64,000 bases of DNA from Neobacillus sp. PS2-9 (GCF_030915525.1 NZ_CP133269.1:4103501-4167500), one strand, 5' to 3'; positions 18,779 through 28,297 are shown, counted from the first letter of the stretch. Notes: generated by a model from the sequence alone, not told the origin. Numbers and translations: made by a program.

Positions 18779-19033
18779 TTAATCGGCTTTTCTGAAGGCT
18801 CTCATTACAAAGCTTAAAAGAAGAACCAACACTGCAGCTCCAATTATTGCGGGAACTATAGCAAAGTCAGCTACATGCGGACCCCAGTTTCCTAAAATTG
18901 CTGTCCCGATCCATGCACCAACAAATCCAGCAATAATGTTACCTATAATTCCACCAGGAATATTTCTTCCAACAATAAGCCCAGCTAACCAACCAATCAC
19001 TCCGCCTACAATTAATGCCCAAATAAAGCTCAC
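18779..19033 (-). CDS. GlsB/YeaQ/YmgE family small membrane protein
   Basis: An 84-residue protein with three hydrophobic, glycine-rich segments (WALIVGGVIGWLAGLIVG, GIIGNIIAGFVGAWIGTAIL, and a C-terminal helix), typical of the transglycosylase-associated/GlsB family of general-stress membrane proteins. The molecular role is not known. A GTG start nine bases after AAGGAG gives the usual family N-terminus; an upstream ATG pair in frame overlaps that ribosome site and is rejected. Confidence 0.83.
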   Translation of the reverse strand: MSFIWALIVGGVIGWLAGLIVGRNIPGGIIGNIIAGFVGAWIGTAILGNWGPHVADFAIVPAIIGAAVLVLLLSFVMRAFRKAD

Positions 19034-19379
19034 TTTAGAACACTCCTTTTTAGTATTCATCATTTCACTTATTTATTAGCATTTACCACTTCTCAGGCAG
19101 TAGTGGAAAGTTAATTCTTGCTGCCTGTACTAATAAAGTACCCAGTTTTCTTTTTTATACTCCTAGGAGAACTAATAAGAAAAATAATTAAACAAACTGT
19201 ATACATAAATTATTGAACCAAAGCAAAAATAAAAAAGAACTTTATTTGGCGAGATGTAGTTATCAGAAAATTCTAATGTTAAGTTTTTGTAAATTTCGTA
19301 AAGATGGTTTCTTTTTTCGACATATTTCATATAAAATATCTTAGGGTTGTACATATTTAATTTAATGGGGGTAATCCAC
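19034..19379. other. Divergent intergenic region between the GlsB-like gene and the DUF47 gene
   Basis: A/T-rich, with no gene recognised. It must hold the promoters of both neighbours; I find TATAAAAT about 40 bp before the DUF47 start but no clear -35, and no confident Pho boxes. Confidence 0.3.
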
Positions 19380-19997
19380 ATGGCATTAAAGAAAACTGAT
19401 AAGTTCTCAGTATTACTTAGCAAAATTTCCGCTAATTTAACAGAAAGTACAAATTTCTTCACAGAATATAAGTTGAAAAACGTAAGTGACTTAAAAATTT
19501 TCTCTGAGAAAATGAAAGAACTAGAAACTAAGGGCGACTCTTTTGTACATGAAGTTATTAAAGAATTGAATGATGCCTTCATTACTCCAATCGAACGTGA
19601 AGATATTCTCCACCTAGCAATGAGTATGGATGATGTCCTCGACGGTCTTGAAGGATGTGCGGCACTATTCGAAATGTATTCCATAACAAATGCTGATAAC
19701 TTCATGATTCAATTTGTAGATGCTATCCAAGGAAGCGTCCATGAAATCGATAAAGCTGTTGAATTACTTTCCAATAAAAAACTAGCTCAAATTCGTGAAC
19801 ATGCAATAAAAATTAAGGATTTCGAATCAAAATGCGATAATATCCTACGTCTGTCTATTAAGAATTTATTTACAGTTGAAAAAGATCCAATTCGTATTAT
19901 TCAATATAAAGAAATTTATGAAGAACTGGAAGATATCGCTGACTACTGTCAAGCAGTTGCCAATACTCTTGAAACCATCATTATGAAGAATGCATAA
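19380..19997 (+). CDS. DUF47 (PhoU-like) regulator of phosphate transport, YkaA-like
   Basis: A 205-residue all-helical protein of the DUF47/TIGR00153 family, distantly related to PhoU and usually found directly before a Pit transporter, whose activity or assembly it is thought to modulate. Helical segments with E/D-x-x-x-D metal-type patterns are visible (ELETKGDSFVHEVIKELNDAF; FESKCDNILRLS; YEELEDIADYCQAVAN). The ATG is eight bases after GGGGG; an upstream in-frame ATG lacks a site. Eleven bases separate it from pit. Confidence 0.85.
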   Translation: MALKKTDKFSVLLSKISANLTESTNFFTEYKLKNVSDLKIFSEKMKELETKGDSFVHEVIKELNDAFITPIEREDILHLAMSMDDVLDGLEGCAALFEMYSITNADNFMIQFVDAIQGSVHEIDKAVELLSNKKLAQIREHAIKIKDFESKCDNILRLSIKNLFTVEKDPIRIIQYKEIYEELEDIADYCQAVANTLETIIMKNA

Positions 19998-20008
19998 GGA
20001 GCAAAAAT

Positions 20009-21010
20009 ATGAGCATTGTTTTAATCTCAACCATATTAATTGTTATTGGCGCTCTTGCATTTGATTTTATTAATGGTTTCCATGATACTGCAAATGCGAT
20101 TGCTACCTCTGTTTCAACTAAAGCATTAAAACCACGCCAAGCAATTTTATTGGCTGCCGTAATGAACTTTGTTGGTGCACTTACATTTACGGGTGTTGCT
20201 AAAACAGTATCTAAGGATATTGTTGATCCATTCATGTTGCACAATGGTTCTGTTGTTATTCTCGCAGCATTACTTTCAGCTATTTTTTGGAACTTACTTA
20301 CTTGGTATTTTGGAATCCCAAGTAGTTCTTCACACGCAATTATTGGTTCAATTGCTGGTGCAGCAATAGCAGCAGAAGGGTTTAATGTCCTGAACTATAC
20401 TGGCTTTATTAAAATCTTAGAAGCACTTATAATATCACCGTTATTAGCTTTTGTGATTGGTTTTATCATTTATAGTATTTTTAAGGTTGCATTTAAAAAC
20501 TTTAACTTAACGAAAACTAATCGGAATTTCCGTTATATCCAAATTGCCACTGCTGCATTACAATCTTATTCACACGGGACAAATGATGCTCAGAAATCAA
20601 TGGGTATTATCACACTCGCTTTAATTTCCAACAACTATCTAAATCCAGATGCGGGTATTCCTTTTTGGGTACAATTGTCCTGTGCCGTTGCAATGGGATT
20701 AGGTACTTCTATTGGTGGATGGAAAATTATTAAAACGGTTGGCGGTAAGATCATGAAGATCCGTCCAATTAATGGTGTTGCAGCAGATTTAACTGGAGCA
20801 GCCGTAATTTTCGGTGCAACTGCAATCCACTTACCTGTAAGTACAACACATGTTATTTCTTCAGGGATTTTAGGGGTTGGTTCTGCTCACCGCCTAAAAG
20901 GAGTTAAATGGGATACCGCACAGCGAATGCTGATCACTTGGGTTATTACCCTTCCAATTACTGCACTTATTGCAGGACTTTGTTATTTTATTCTAAATTT
21001 ATTCTTTTAA
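20009..21010 (+). CDS. pit: Low-affinity inorganic phosphate transporter (Pit)
   Basis: A 333-residue PiT-family carrier that imports phosphate (as metal-phosphate) with protons or sodium. Both halves carry the family signature: GFHDTANAIATSVSTKAL near the N-terminus and SYSHGTNDAQKSMGIITL after the middle loop. About ten membrane helices. ATG after AAGGAG, immediately downstream of the DUF47 gene, so the two form an operon closed by a strong terminator. It equals B. subtilis Pit (YkaB) in length. Confidence 0.93.
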   Translation: MSIVLISTILIVIGALAFDFINGFHDTANAIATSVSTKALKPRQAILLAAVMNFVGALTFTGVAKTVSKDIVDPFMLHNGSVVILAALLSAIFWNLLTWYFGIPSSSSHAIIGSIAGAAIAAEGFNVLNYTGFIKILEALIISPLLAFVIGFIIYSIFKVAFKNFNLTKTNRNFRYIQIATAALQSYSHGTNDAQKSMGIITLALISNNYLNPDAGIPFWVQLSCAVAMGLGTSIGGWKIIKTVGGKIMKIRPINGVAADLTGAAVIFGATAIHLPVSTTHVISSGILGVGSAHRLKGVKWDTAQRMLITWVITLPITALIAGLCYFILNLFF

Positions 21011-21015
21011 GATTG

Positions 21016-21048
21016 AAAAAGCAGCTGAACCTTCAGCTGCTTTTTTTT
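21016..21048 (+). terminator. Terminator of the DUF47-pit operon
   Basis: GCAGCTGAA / TTCAGCTGC stem with a two-base loop and eight Ts. Confidence 0.9.
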
Positions 21049-21102
21049 GTTTCTACTTCTAAATAATGGACTCTCACATATTTTAAATGTAAAAGGACAA
21101 GG

Positions 21103-21696
21103 TTGGGGCTGATCAAATATATGAAACAAAAAATCGCTGCAATGCTTCTTGGGAGTTTACTCCTAAGTCTTGGAGTAAATGGCTTTTTAGTACCATACCA
21201 GCTCCTAGATGGTGGTGTCATCGGGTTAGGGTTAATTATTCACTACTTTTATGGCTGGCCAACTGGACTGAGTATCATTTTATTAAGTTTACCTCTCTAT
21301 GTCCTAGCGTGGTTTTTCGAGAGACGTTATTTTTTTTATAGCCTCCATGGGTTAATTATTTCATCCTTTTGCATTGATTTATTTTCATTTATTAATGGAA
21401 AGATTCATCTTGATATACTGCCAAGCACGGTAATAGGTGGAATTCTGGTTGGTATAGGAATTGGCCTTATGCTTCGCTATGAAACAAGTACAGGAGGAAC
21501 AGATTTACTTGCTCAAATGTTAACCAAATTTACTTCTATCAATATCGGCATTATCATTTTTTTGATTGATGGACTAGTTATTACAAGCGGCATTCAAGTC
21601 GTTGGACTAGAAAAATTTTTCTACTCCCTTCTTACCATTCTCTGTGTTGGGTTAATGACAACAGTTACCGTTTCTCGAAGACCCGAAACAAATTAA
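21103..21696 (+). CDS. YitT/DUF161-type membrane protein (short form)
   Basis: A 197-residue protein with five or six membrane helices. The core pattern LGVNGFLVPYQLLDGGVIGLG, the motif YETSTGGTDLLAQML and the final helices fit the YitT/YczE/DUF161 family of unknown function. Typical YitT proteins are about 280 residues, with a cytoplasmic DUF2179 domain at the end; that domain is absent here. TTG start five bases after AAAGGA; an ATG six codons later is the alternative but lacks a good site. It is convergent with the kinase gene downstream. Confidence 0.72.
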   Translation: MGLIKYMKQKIAAMLLGSLLLSLGVNGFLVPYQLLDGGVIGLGLIIHYFYGWPTGLSIILLSLPLYVLAWFFERRYFFYSLHGLIISSFCIDLFSFINGKIHLDILPSTVIGGILVGIGIGLMLRYETSTGGTDLLAQMLTKFTSINIGIIIFLIDGLVITSGIQVVGLEKFFYSLLTILCVGLMTTVTVSRRPETN

Positions 21697-21711
21697 TGCA
21701 CTTTACCTTTA

Positions 21712-21749
21712 GAAAAGAGGCTGGCTCATTGTTTGGCCAGCCTCTTTTC
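21712..21749. terminator. Bidirectional terminator shared by the YitT-like gene and the kinase operon
   Basis: Fourteen-bp stem GAAAAGAGGCTGGC / GCCAGCCTCTTTTC with a ten-base loop. It overlaps the kinase stop codon. Confidence 0.88.
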
Positions 21750-23283
21750 ATTGCAAATTACTTCTTGACAGCCTAGTTTTGAAGTCCGGGAATACAACGA
21801 TAAAAATGCTCCCTTTTCCCAATTGGGATTGAACCGTTATTTCTCCACCATGAGCGATGACAATCTCTTGGGCAATCGCTAAGCCTAAACCAGTCCCACC
21901 AATTTTCCGTCTATCCGAGTTATCCACACGGTAAAACTTTGTAAATAACTTGTCAATTGAATCTTTTGGAATACCCAATCCGTTATCACTAACGGCAATT
22001 TTTAATTTCCTATCACTTTTAAAGACTTGAATCTTTATATTCCCACCGTCCGGAGAATATTTAATAGCATTATTTATTAAATTTGTGAAAACCTGAATGA
22101 TTTTTGTCTGATCACCAAGTATGACGGGATCGGCTACAAAGGCCTCAAGCGTAATATCATGGTGTCTGGTTGTCATCTGCTGAACCTCAATTACCTTCTC
22201 TAGGAGCGGTACCATTTCAATATACCTTTTCTCATAAGATTGTTTACCTGACTCCAAACGCTGCAAGTCGAGGAAATCATTGATTAAAGCTGTAAGCCGT
22301 TTGGCCTCATTAAAAATAGTGGTAAGATATTTTTCTTTTCGCTCTGGTTTTAATTCACGGTGCAGCATTAATTCAGAAAAACCTAAAATACTTGCTAATG
22401 GTGTACGTAATTCATGGCTAACCGTATTAACTAATTCTGATTTGATTTTCACAAGTGAATCTAATTCCTTATTTCTCGCGATCAATGACTGCTCATTTTC
22501 TTGGACCTTTACGACCATTTTTTGAAAGGCATATGATAAAGCACCAATTTCATCGTCGCGATTCATATAGGTAGGTATGACCGCATCTTTTCCATCAGCA
22601 ATATCATTTGCAGCAAAAGTTAGTTGGGTTAAAGGCTGTCCAACTTGTTTTAACATTAAGCGAATAATCCTTAACAATAACAACAGAATGAAAAAGATAA
22701 ATAAAACAAAACCAATTTGAATATAGGTTTTAATTCTTATTAGTTTTTGATAGAGATTTTCACTGTCTTGATCAATGTCATGCAAATAAGTATTCATGAA
22801 TTGTCTAAATTGAATAACCCTCGCTGTTCCTTGGTTATTTGCAATGTTTACCACTTCTTCTTTATTTCCCGTTTCATATTCGTGAATGACTTTAGGAAGC
22901 GTGTCATTAAAATAATATTGTGTAAAATCATGAATAGTAGCTAGTAATTGTCTATCTTGCTTTGTAGTAGCATGTTTAGTTAATTTAATGACCCGACTCT
23001 TTATTTTAGGCTCTTGTGCCAGTGCATTATCTCTCAAAGTTGGATTATCATAGGCAATATACCCTCGAATATCGAATAATGCTTGATTAAAATAATCATT
23101 TACCTCCACTGCAATTTTCTGTTTTGCTTTTAGTTCATCACGCTTCGTAATATAGGAGTTATTTAGAAAGTTTTGTGTTGCCAATAATAGCGTTGAACCA
23201 ATAACAAAACAAACAAGAAAGAGTCTGGTGAGTGTGACGAATCTTTTTACTAAACTTCTTTTAAAAACTAATTTACTTTTCAT
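21748..23283 (-). CDS. Membrane sensor histidine kinase with HAMP domain (end of polysaccharide operon)
   Basis: A 511-residue kinase: membrane helices at about 17-37 and 188-210, a periplasmic-side helical sensor of about 145 residues between them (CHASE3-like in style), HAMP at about 212-265, HisKA with phospho-acceptor His290 (VNTVSHELRTPLASIL), and an HATPase domain (NLINNAIKYSPDGG, DNGLGIPK, GGTGLGLAI). Translation probably starts at the ATG eight bases after GAGGA, overlapping the upstream regulator gene by 11 bases, so the two are coupled. Last gene of the six-gene block; its likely partner is the preceding receiver protein. Confidence 0.88.
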   Translation of the reverse strand: MKSKLVFKRSLVKRFVTLTRLFLVCFVIGSTLLLATQNFLNNSYITKRDELKAKQKIAVEVNDYFNQALFDIRGYIAYDNPTLRDNALAQEPKIKSRVIKLTKHATTKQDRQLLATIHDFTQYYFNDTLPKVIHEYETGNKEEVVNIANNQGTARVIQFRQFMNTYLHDIDQDSENLYQKLIRIKTYIQIGFVLFIFFILLLLLRIIRLMLKQVGQPLTQLTFAANDIADGKDAVIPTYMNRDDEIGALSYAFQKMVVKVQENEQSLIARNKELDSLVKIKSELVNTVSHELRTPLASILGFSELMLHRELKPERKEKYLTTIFNEAKRLTALINDFLDLQRLESGKQSYEKRYIEMVPLLEKVIEVQQMTTRHHDITLEAFVADPVILGDQTKIIQVFTNLINNAIKYSPDGGNIKIQVFKSDRKLKIAVSDNGLGIPKDSIDKLFTKFYRVDNSDRRKIGGTGLGLAIAQEIVIAHGGEITVQSQLGKGSIFIVVFPDFKTRLSRSNLQ

Positions 23284-23641
23284 TAAAGATTTCCTCAACC
23301 ATTTGCAAAAGCTGACTTGGAATAAATGGTTTTGTCATGTAATAATCAGCGCCTGCCTCAAACACCTTCTCTTGTTCAAATTGCTGACTTTTTGCAGATA
23401 ACATCAAGATTTTTGTATGGGTATGTTCAACCATTGGCTTAATCTTCTGAATGACTTCAAGTCCCGTTAAAAATGGCATCATATAATCTAATATAATTAG
23501 ATCGTAGAAACTTCGTTCGATGAATTCTAAAGCCTCCTGACCATCCTCTGCTTCATCTACTTGATATTCCTTCTCTTCGAACGTATCAATAATCAGCATT
23601 CTTAATATTTCTTCATCTTCCGCTAATAAGATTCTTTTCAC
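23273..23641 (-). CDS. Single-domain response regulator (REC only)
   Basis: A 122-residue receiver domain with no output domain. The acidic pair (AEDEE), phospho-acceptor Asp52 (LIILDYMMPFLTG), switch Ser (MLSAKS) and Lys (YYMTKPF) are all present, so it should be phosphorylated. Such proteins act as phosphorelay intermediates or bind a partner directly. GTG start overlapping the preceding gene by four bases (GTGA) and followed by an overlapping kinase gene. In this operon it could pass phosphate to the Hpt domain encoded by the first gene. Confidence 0.88.
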   Translation of the reverse strand: MKRILLAEDEEILRMLIIDTFEEKEYQVDEAEDGQEALEFIERSFYDLIILDYMMPFLTGLEVIQKIKPMVEHTHTKILMLSAKSQQFEQEKVFEAGADYYMTKPFIPSQLLQMVEEIFNEK

Positions 23642-26600
23642 TTCAAACCATCCTTTATATCTGTCTTAAGGAACGTGTCTGCCATGATTTGATAGGATTT
23701 CTTCAACCGTTCAAAATAGACCGGTGAATCCCAGGGCTTCCAACTAAACAAATAACTTTCTTTTTGACGGACAAGATTTCCAGTTACTTTCGGAAATGAT
23801 TGTTGAATTTTCCCTTCTTTTGTTGTTACAACAGCTGTTCTGATTCCATTTGTTTCTACACTACCGGTTAATCCTTGTTTCCAAAAATCCCCCATTACTT
23901 CTCTTAGGCTCGGATCTTTAAAGTTTAGGAGCTGCCAAGGTATACGCACCTCAATATTTTTGTTGTCACCACTAATACTAATATCCGTTAATGAATCAAA
24001 CTTTTTATTAGAAGGATTAGCATTTCCAAAGCGAAGTACGCCCGTTTCATAACTCTGAAACGGAATAACAGTATTCGTTGTGGGAATAGTTAGCTTCTTG
24101 TTTAACGCCAAACGAATAGGATGAAACATGCCATTTTCCTTCTTGTTAGCATAGGGCTCTTTTGGAACCATATTTAAGAGTGCTGCATACTGAAAATAGA
24201 AAGTGTCATAATAGCTATCTACCATTACCCGTGAATCATTAGGTCCATTTATCTTAACTAAAAAATCAATTCCATAGTCTGAACGGATCTTGGAATCCTT
24301 CGTTAATGCAATAGTAGACTGACCTTGGTTATCTATTGTATCTAATAACAAATAAATTCCATCCTGATTAAAGTCCACTGGCTGATTATACTTTAATAGA
24401 AAATACACATAGCCACTGTTAGTGGTCATACGTACTTCACGTAAAGAGTCCTTCCTGTTGTTTGAATGGTAAATAGGCTTAACGTCTGCTAAGTCCCAAT
24501 CCTTGGTCTCACCATCAACAATAACCTCTGTTTCCTTCTTCCCTGGTTCAAAACCAAGTAATCCAAAGTGCTGCTCATTAGTTTGCTGGTTATCCCAGTA
24601 AGGCCTGCGATCCGGATTATCAAAATCCATGGTATTCCATGTACGCTTAAACCACTCATCTTGCCAGGTAAAAACAAGACCACCCGCATATCCTTCACCT
24701 ACAATGGAGTGATATAACTGTCGATCAATCTTTCCTTGTTCTTCTTCTGAATGGAAACCTTGATTCATTCCATTGGTATTCTTGTGTGTTAAGCCTCTGG
24801 AGGATGGAACTCCGAACTCAGCCACTAAAACCGGCATGTTATGAGCTTCACGCAGTTCATGTAAATATCCTGCATAATTGCTTTTCTTCCCACTAGAATC
24901 AACATAGTTGGTATATTTCGGTTCATAGTTAAGAAAGTCAGGATAATATGGATAGATATGATAGGAAGCAAACAATCCTGCATGAAAATTGTTTGTTGCT
25001 ACAATATGATTGGGATTAATTGAAACCATATCTTCTGTCTCAAGCGGCTCACTCGGATGATTCAACAAGTCTGTTGTTACCCAGTTGGTAAAGCTAAGCG
25101 AGTGCTGCCATCGATATTGTTTCGACTCATACTCTGAAGCATAGTCAAGTAACCCGGCGAGCCAAACTTCAAAAGGATTGCCTTTTTCCGTTTTAAAATA
25201 TTTTCCACTGTATTGTCCAATAGCAGCATGCTTTGCATTTGTGTTGGTTACCATGGAAGGGTCCCACTCGGTTCCTATTATCATTCCAAGTACATAATTA
25301 GAAATATCATATTTATATACGCCCGATGCATGTCCTGGACGGGCCGGCAACTTAGCGTTTCCATGAATAATATCAATCATATTTTTTATTTCTAATCTCG
25401 CGTCCTCAATGTTCTCGGATGCATATGCATCTTGAGTACGAATTAGGTTTTCCTCATTCACCCATGTACCATGTATGATATACAGCGGTTTATTTGCCAT
25501 TTGATTATATTCGTAAAACGCTTCATAAAACTGTGGAGGATGGAGGGTATAAACCCTGATTGCATTCGCATGCATCGCACCAATTTCTTTAAACCATCGG
25601 AAATATTCCTCTTTTGTAATGGCTGTTTCCCCAGGAAAATAACCGGGCTTACCAATCCCCATATTGACCCCTTTAATCAAGAAATCCTGCCATTTTCCAT
25701 CCTTTTGTATTTGAATATAGGAATCTCCAGTTTTTGAATTAAGATTAATTCCCTCTTGTTCAACCAATTCTACTTTTTCTTGAGTACTTACCTGATGTAA
25801 GCCATATTTAAGAATATCCTTCATCAGTGGCACATAGGTACTCCAATAGAAGGAATCCCTTGCCCCTATCGTTCTTTTCCAAGTATCAAAGCCCTTTGTT
25901 TGATAAATTTCTGGAACCTCCGCTTCATCAGCATAATCACCGGAAAAATAATATGACGAATATCTCGCATTTTTGTGATATATGACAGCAGGGAACGTGG
26001 AGGGTATACCGTAACCTTGTAACTGTTTTTTGGCCTGCTTTGTTACTGGAAGGCTGTAATTGGCTAATACTTCGGTATGATTTTTGGGGTTTATAATATC
26101 AAACCAATACTGATAATTGCCTTTCAAATTACTTTTGAAATGTTTTTCCCCATTTTCCGTCAAACTTAAATGAAGTCCATCATCCTTCATCGCCTCTTTA
26201 CTAATGACCACAATAATATTACTTTTACTTACAAAAACAAAACCCTCTCCAGTAAATGTCCATTTCTTGTTTTGTTCTTTATAATGTGTTTTCACCCATT
26301 CTGGAACCTCTGGTCCGTCAAGGTCTGAAAAATAACGGCCAATCCACCCTGACCATTCAACGTTTAATAAATTAGAAATTTTGTCCTTAGCCTGCTCTGA
26401 TGTCGGACTAGCAAATGTATTAAATTCTGCTATCAATGTTTTACCTTTAGAACGTAATAGTGCCTTTTCGATTTGATTGATTTCGCTTGATGTTAATCCT
26501 CCATAGATTTTTTCTGATCTTTCACCAGAAGGTTTTTGAGCAAAAAAATCTTTCTCATACACTCCGTATTGGTCGGTTAAATAAAAAACATCATATGGGT

Positions 26601-26889
26601 TTAAGTTTTTCGGTAAAGAGGAGATTGAATATTTCTGATCCTTTAGTGGTTCAAACCCTTTATAATCAGCAGCCTTTGAATACGGTTGATTTCCGTTTTT
26701 AAAGTATTTCGCATTATTTAAAATCCAAACTAATCCCTTATGCTCCCGATAAGATTGGTTTGGAACCGTTTTGTCTAAAATGAGTACATTCAACTTATTT
26801 GAGGGCTGAATTTTCCAAAGCCAAAAGGGGCTAGTTATAAAGACGATTAATACTATGGTATAGATGATAAGATACGTTTGTTTTTTCAT
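23638..26889 (-). CDS. Large membrane-anchored glycosidase-like protein of the polysaccharide operon
   Basis: 1083 residues, not recognised as a named family member. Visible parts: an N-terminal membrane anchor (about 7-26); a 27-390 region of unknown fold; a TIM-barrel-like region at about 400-770 with FLIKGVNMGIGKPGYFPGE, then AIRVYTLHPPQFYEA; and a C-terminal beta-rich region (about 785-1080) beginning VIVDGETKDW, which looks like a CBM9/DOMON-type sugar-binding module. In the barrel, E541 (MIIGTEWDP) and E691 (VLVAEFGVPSSRG) sit where clan-A glycosidases have their acid/base and nucleophile. I infer extracytoplasmic processing or binding of the polymer made by the adjacent glycosyltransferase. 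It overlaps both neighbours by four bases. Confidence 0.7.
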   Translation of the reverse strand: MKKQTYLIIYTIVLIVFITSPFWLWKIQPSNKLNVLILDKTVPNQSYREHKGLVWILNNAKYFKNGNQPYSKAADYKGFEPLKDQKYSISSLPKNLNPYDVFYLTDQYGVYEKDFFAQKPSGERSEKIYGGLTSSEINQIEKALLRSKGKTLIAEFNTFASPTSEQAKDKISNLLNVEWSGWIGRYFSDLDGPEVPEWVKTHYKEQNKKWTFTGEGFVFVSKSNIIVVISKEAMKDDGLHLSLTENGEKHFKSNLKGNYQYWFDIINPKNHTEVLANYSLPVTKQAKKQLQGYGIPSTFPAVIYHKNARYSSYYFSGDYADEAEVPEIYQTKGFDTWKRTIGARDSFYWSTYVPLMKDILKYGLHQVSTQEKVELVEQEGINLNSKTGDSYIQIQKDGKWQDFLIKGVNMGIGKPGYFPGETAITKEEYFRWFKEIGAMHANAIRVYTLHPPQFYEAFYEYNQMANKPLYIIHGTWVNEENLIRTQDAYASENIEDARLEIKNMIDIIHGNAKLPARPGHASGVYKYDISNYVLGMIIGTEWDPSMVTNTNAKHAAIGQYSGKYFKTEKGNPFEVWLAGLLDYASEYESKQYRWQHSLSFTNWVTTDLLNHPSEPLETEDMVSINPNHIVATNNFHAGLFASYHIYPYYPDFLNYEPKYTNYVDSSGKKSNYAGYLHELREAHNMPVLVAEFGVPSSRGLTHKNTNGMNQGFHSEEEQGKIDRQLYHSIVGEGYAGGLVFTWQDEWFKRTWNTMDFDNPDRRPYWDNQQTNEQHFGLLGFEPGKKETEVIVDGETKDWDLADVKPIYHSNNRKDSLREVRMTTNSGYVYFLLKYNQPVDFNQDGIYLLLDTIDNQGQSTIALTKDSKIRSDYGIDFLVKINGPNDSRVMVDSYYDTFYFQYAALLNMVPKEPYANKKENGMFHPIRLALNKKLTIPTTNTVIPFQSYETGVLRFGNANPSNKKFDSLTDISISGDNKNIEVRIPWQLLNFKDPSLREVMGDFWKQGLTGSVETNGIRTAVVTTKEGKIQQSFPKVTGNLVRQKESYLFSWKPWDSPVYFERLKKSYQIMADTFLKTDIKDGLK

Positions 26890-28295
26890 TCTGAAACACC
26901 TTTTCTTTTCATTTCTCCCCAGCTTTTATCACCTATTACCATCTGCCATATTCCTTCACATCTCCAAAGCACAGTTAGTGGACGATACCATAGCGTTTCT
27001 GTTAGGGAATATAGAAAAAGCTTTACTATATCTGATACTTTTGGGTATTTCGTTAAACTCCACTCTTCTAGTAAAACGGCAGCCATTGAAAAAATCGACC
27101 CGTATAAACAAGATAGAAGAAACAGTAAAATAGAATATTCAATGTAAATTCCCCCGAGGAATAAACATAAAATCATAAAAATATAGCCGGATAATTCCAC
27201 AATCGGCCCAAAAAACTCAACAATCCAAAAGTACGGAAAAGCTAGGAATCCTATTGAACCATATTTAGGATTAAAGGTTAATTTTTTATGTATCCATAGG
27301 CTCTCAAATAGCCCTCTGTGCCAGCGTCGTCTCTGTCTCCGTAAATAGGTAAGGTCCTCAGGTACCTCTGTCCAACAAACGGGATCAGGGACATACACGA
27401 TTTTCTTTTTTTGTCCTTTTTCCTTTAAAAGCCGATGCATACGTACAACTAATTCCATATCTTCACCAACGGTATCAACCCTGTACCCGCCCGCAGCAAT
27501 CACCCAATGCTTTGAAAAAACGCCAAAAGCACCTGAAATGATTAAAAGAAGATTATGCCTACTTAGACCTATCCTGCCCATTAGAAAAGCACGTAAATAT
27601 TCAATGATTTGCATCACTACAAGAGGCTTATCAGATAGCCCGATTTTATGAATATGACCATTTTGAATTTGGCAGCCATTCGCTATTCTCACGCTTCCAC
27701 CTGAAGCAATAACCTCTTCATTTGAATCAATAATAGGCTTCATAACCTTTAAGAAGGCGTCTTGTTCCAAAACAGAATCACCATCTAGTGAGCAAAAATA
27801 AGGATAGTGAGAGAAATTAAGGCCAACGTTTAAGGCATCAGCTTTTCCTCCGTTTTCCTTATCGACAAGAAAAAGATTTGAAAGGATTTCAGATTGGTAT
27901 ATTTTTTTAATGGGTTTCGAGTCCACTTGCTTTCGAATGACTTTTTTTATTTCCTTCATTTCATAATGCTCAATCATCTTTTCAAGTGTGAGATCGGTAG
28001 ACCCGTCATTTACAACAATGATTTCATAAGTTGGATAATTAACACTTAATAAAGACCGAACGCTCTGAATAATCCCTGCCTCTTCATTGTAAGCAGGGAC
28101 TATAATAGAAACAGGCTTCGTATAAAATTCATCCATATAATCTTCATAAGCCTGTACTCTGTCCAGCTGGTATTCCTTTCTTAATTGAAATAAAGAGATA
28201 ACTAAAATCACTGTGTAAAAAACAATAACGATTACCATATAAACAGCTATAAACCAAGCAAAAACTGCGACAATATCTCCCCATTGAAAAATCAT
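26886..28295 (-). CDS. Family 2 processive glycosyltransferase (polysaccharide synthase)
   Basis: A 469-residue membrane synthase. N-terminal helix (about 10-34); GT2 catalytic domain at about 58-290 with VPAYNEEAG, VVNDGSTD, the metal-binding DGDS, the VGEDMELVVRM general-base motif and QRRRWHRG; then three or four C-terminal membrane helices (about 345-440). This layout is shared by PgaC/IcaA, hyaluronan and cellulose-type synthases, which build and extrude beta-linked polymers. There is no PilZ domain. The polymer cannot be named. ATG two bases after the HEAT gene, whose last codons supply GGAG. Confidence 0.88.
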   Translation of the reverse strand: MIFQWGDIVAVFAWFIAVYMVIVIVFYTVILVISLFQLRKEYQLDRVQAYEDYMDEFYTKPVSIIVPAYNEEAGIIQSVRSLLSVNYPTYEIIVVNDGSTDLTLEKMIEHYEMKEIKKVIRKQVDSKPIKKIYQSEILSNLFLVDKENGGKADALNVGLNFSHYPYFCSLDGDSVLEQDAFLKVMKPIIDSNEEVIASGGSVRIANGCQIQNGHIHKIGLSDKPLVVMQIIEYLRAFLMGRIGLSRHNLLLIISGAFGVFSKHWVIAAGGYRVDTVGEDMELVVRMHRLLKEKGQKKKIVYVPDPVCWTEVPEDLTYLRRQRRRWHRGLFESLWIHKKLTFNPKYGSIGFLAFPYFWIVEFFGPIVELSGYIFMILCLFLGGIYIEYSILLFLLSCLYGSIFSMAAVLLEEWSLTKYPKVSDIVKLFLYSLTETLWYRPLTVLWRCEGIWQMVIGDKSWGEMKRKGVSE

Positions 28296-28297
28296 GG

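Noticed and set aside
19172..19705. 177-residue minus-strand frame
   Set aside because: Antisense to the DUF47 gene, which has strong family and operon support.
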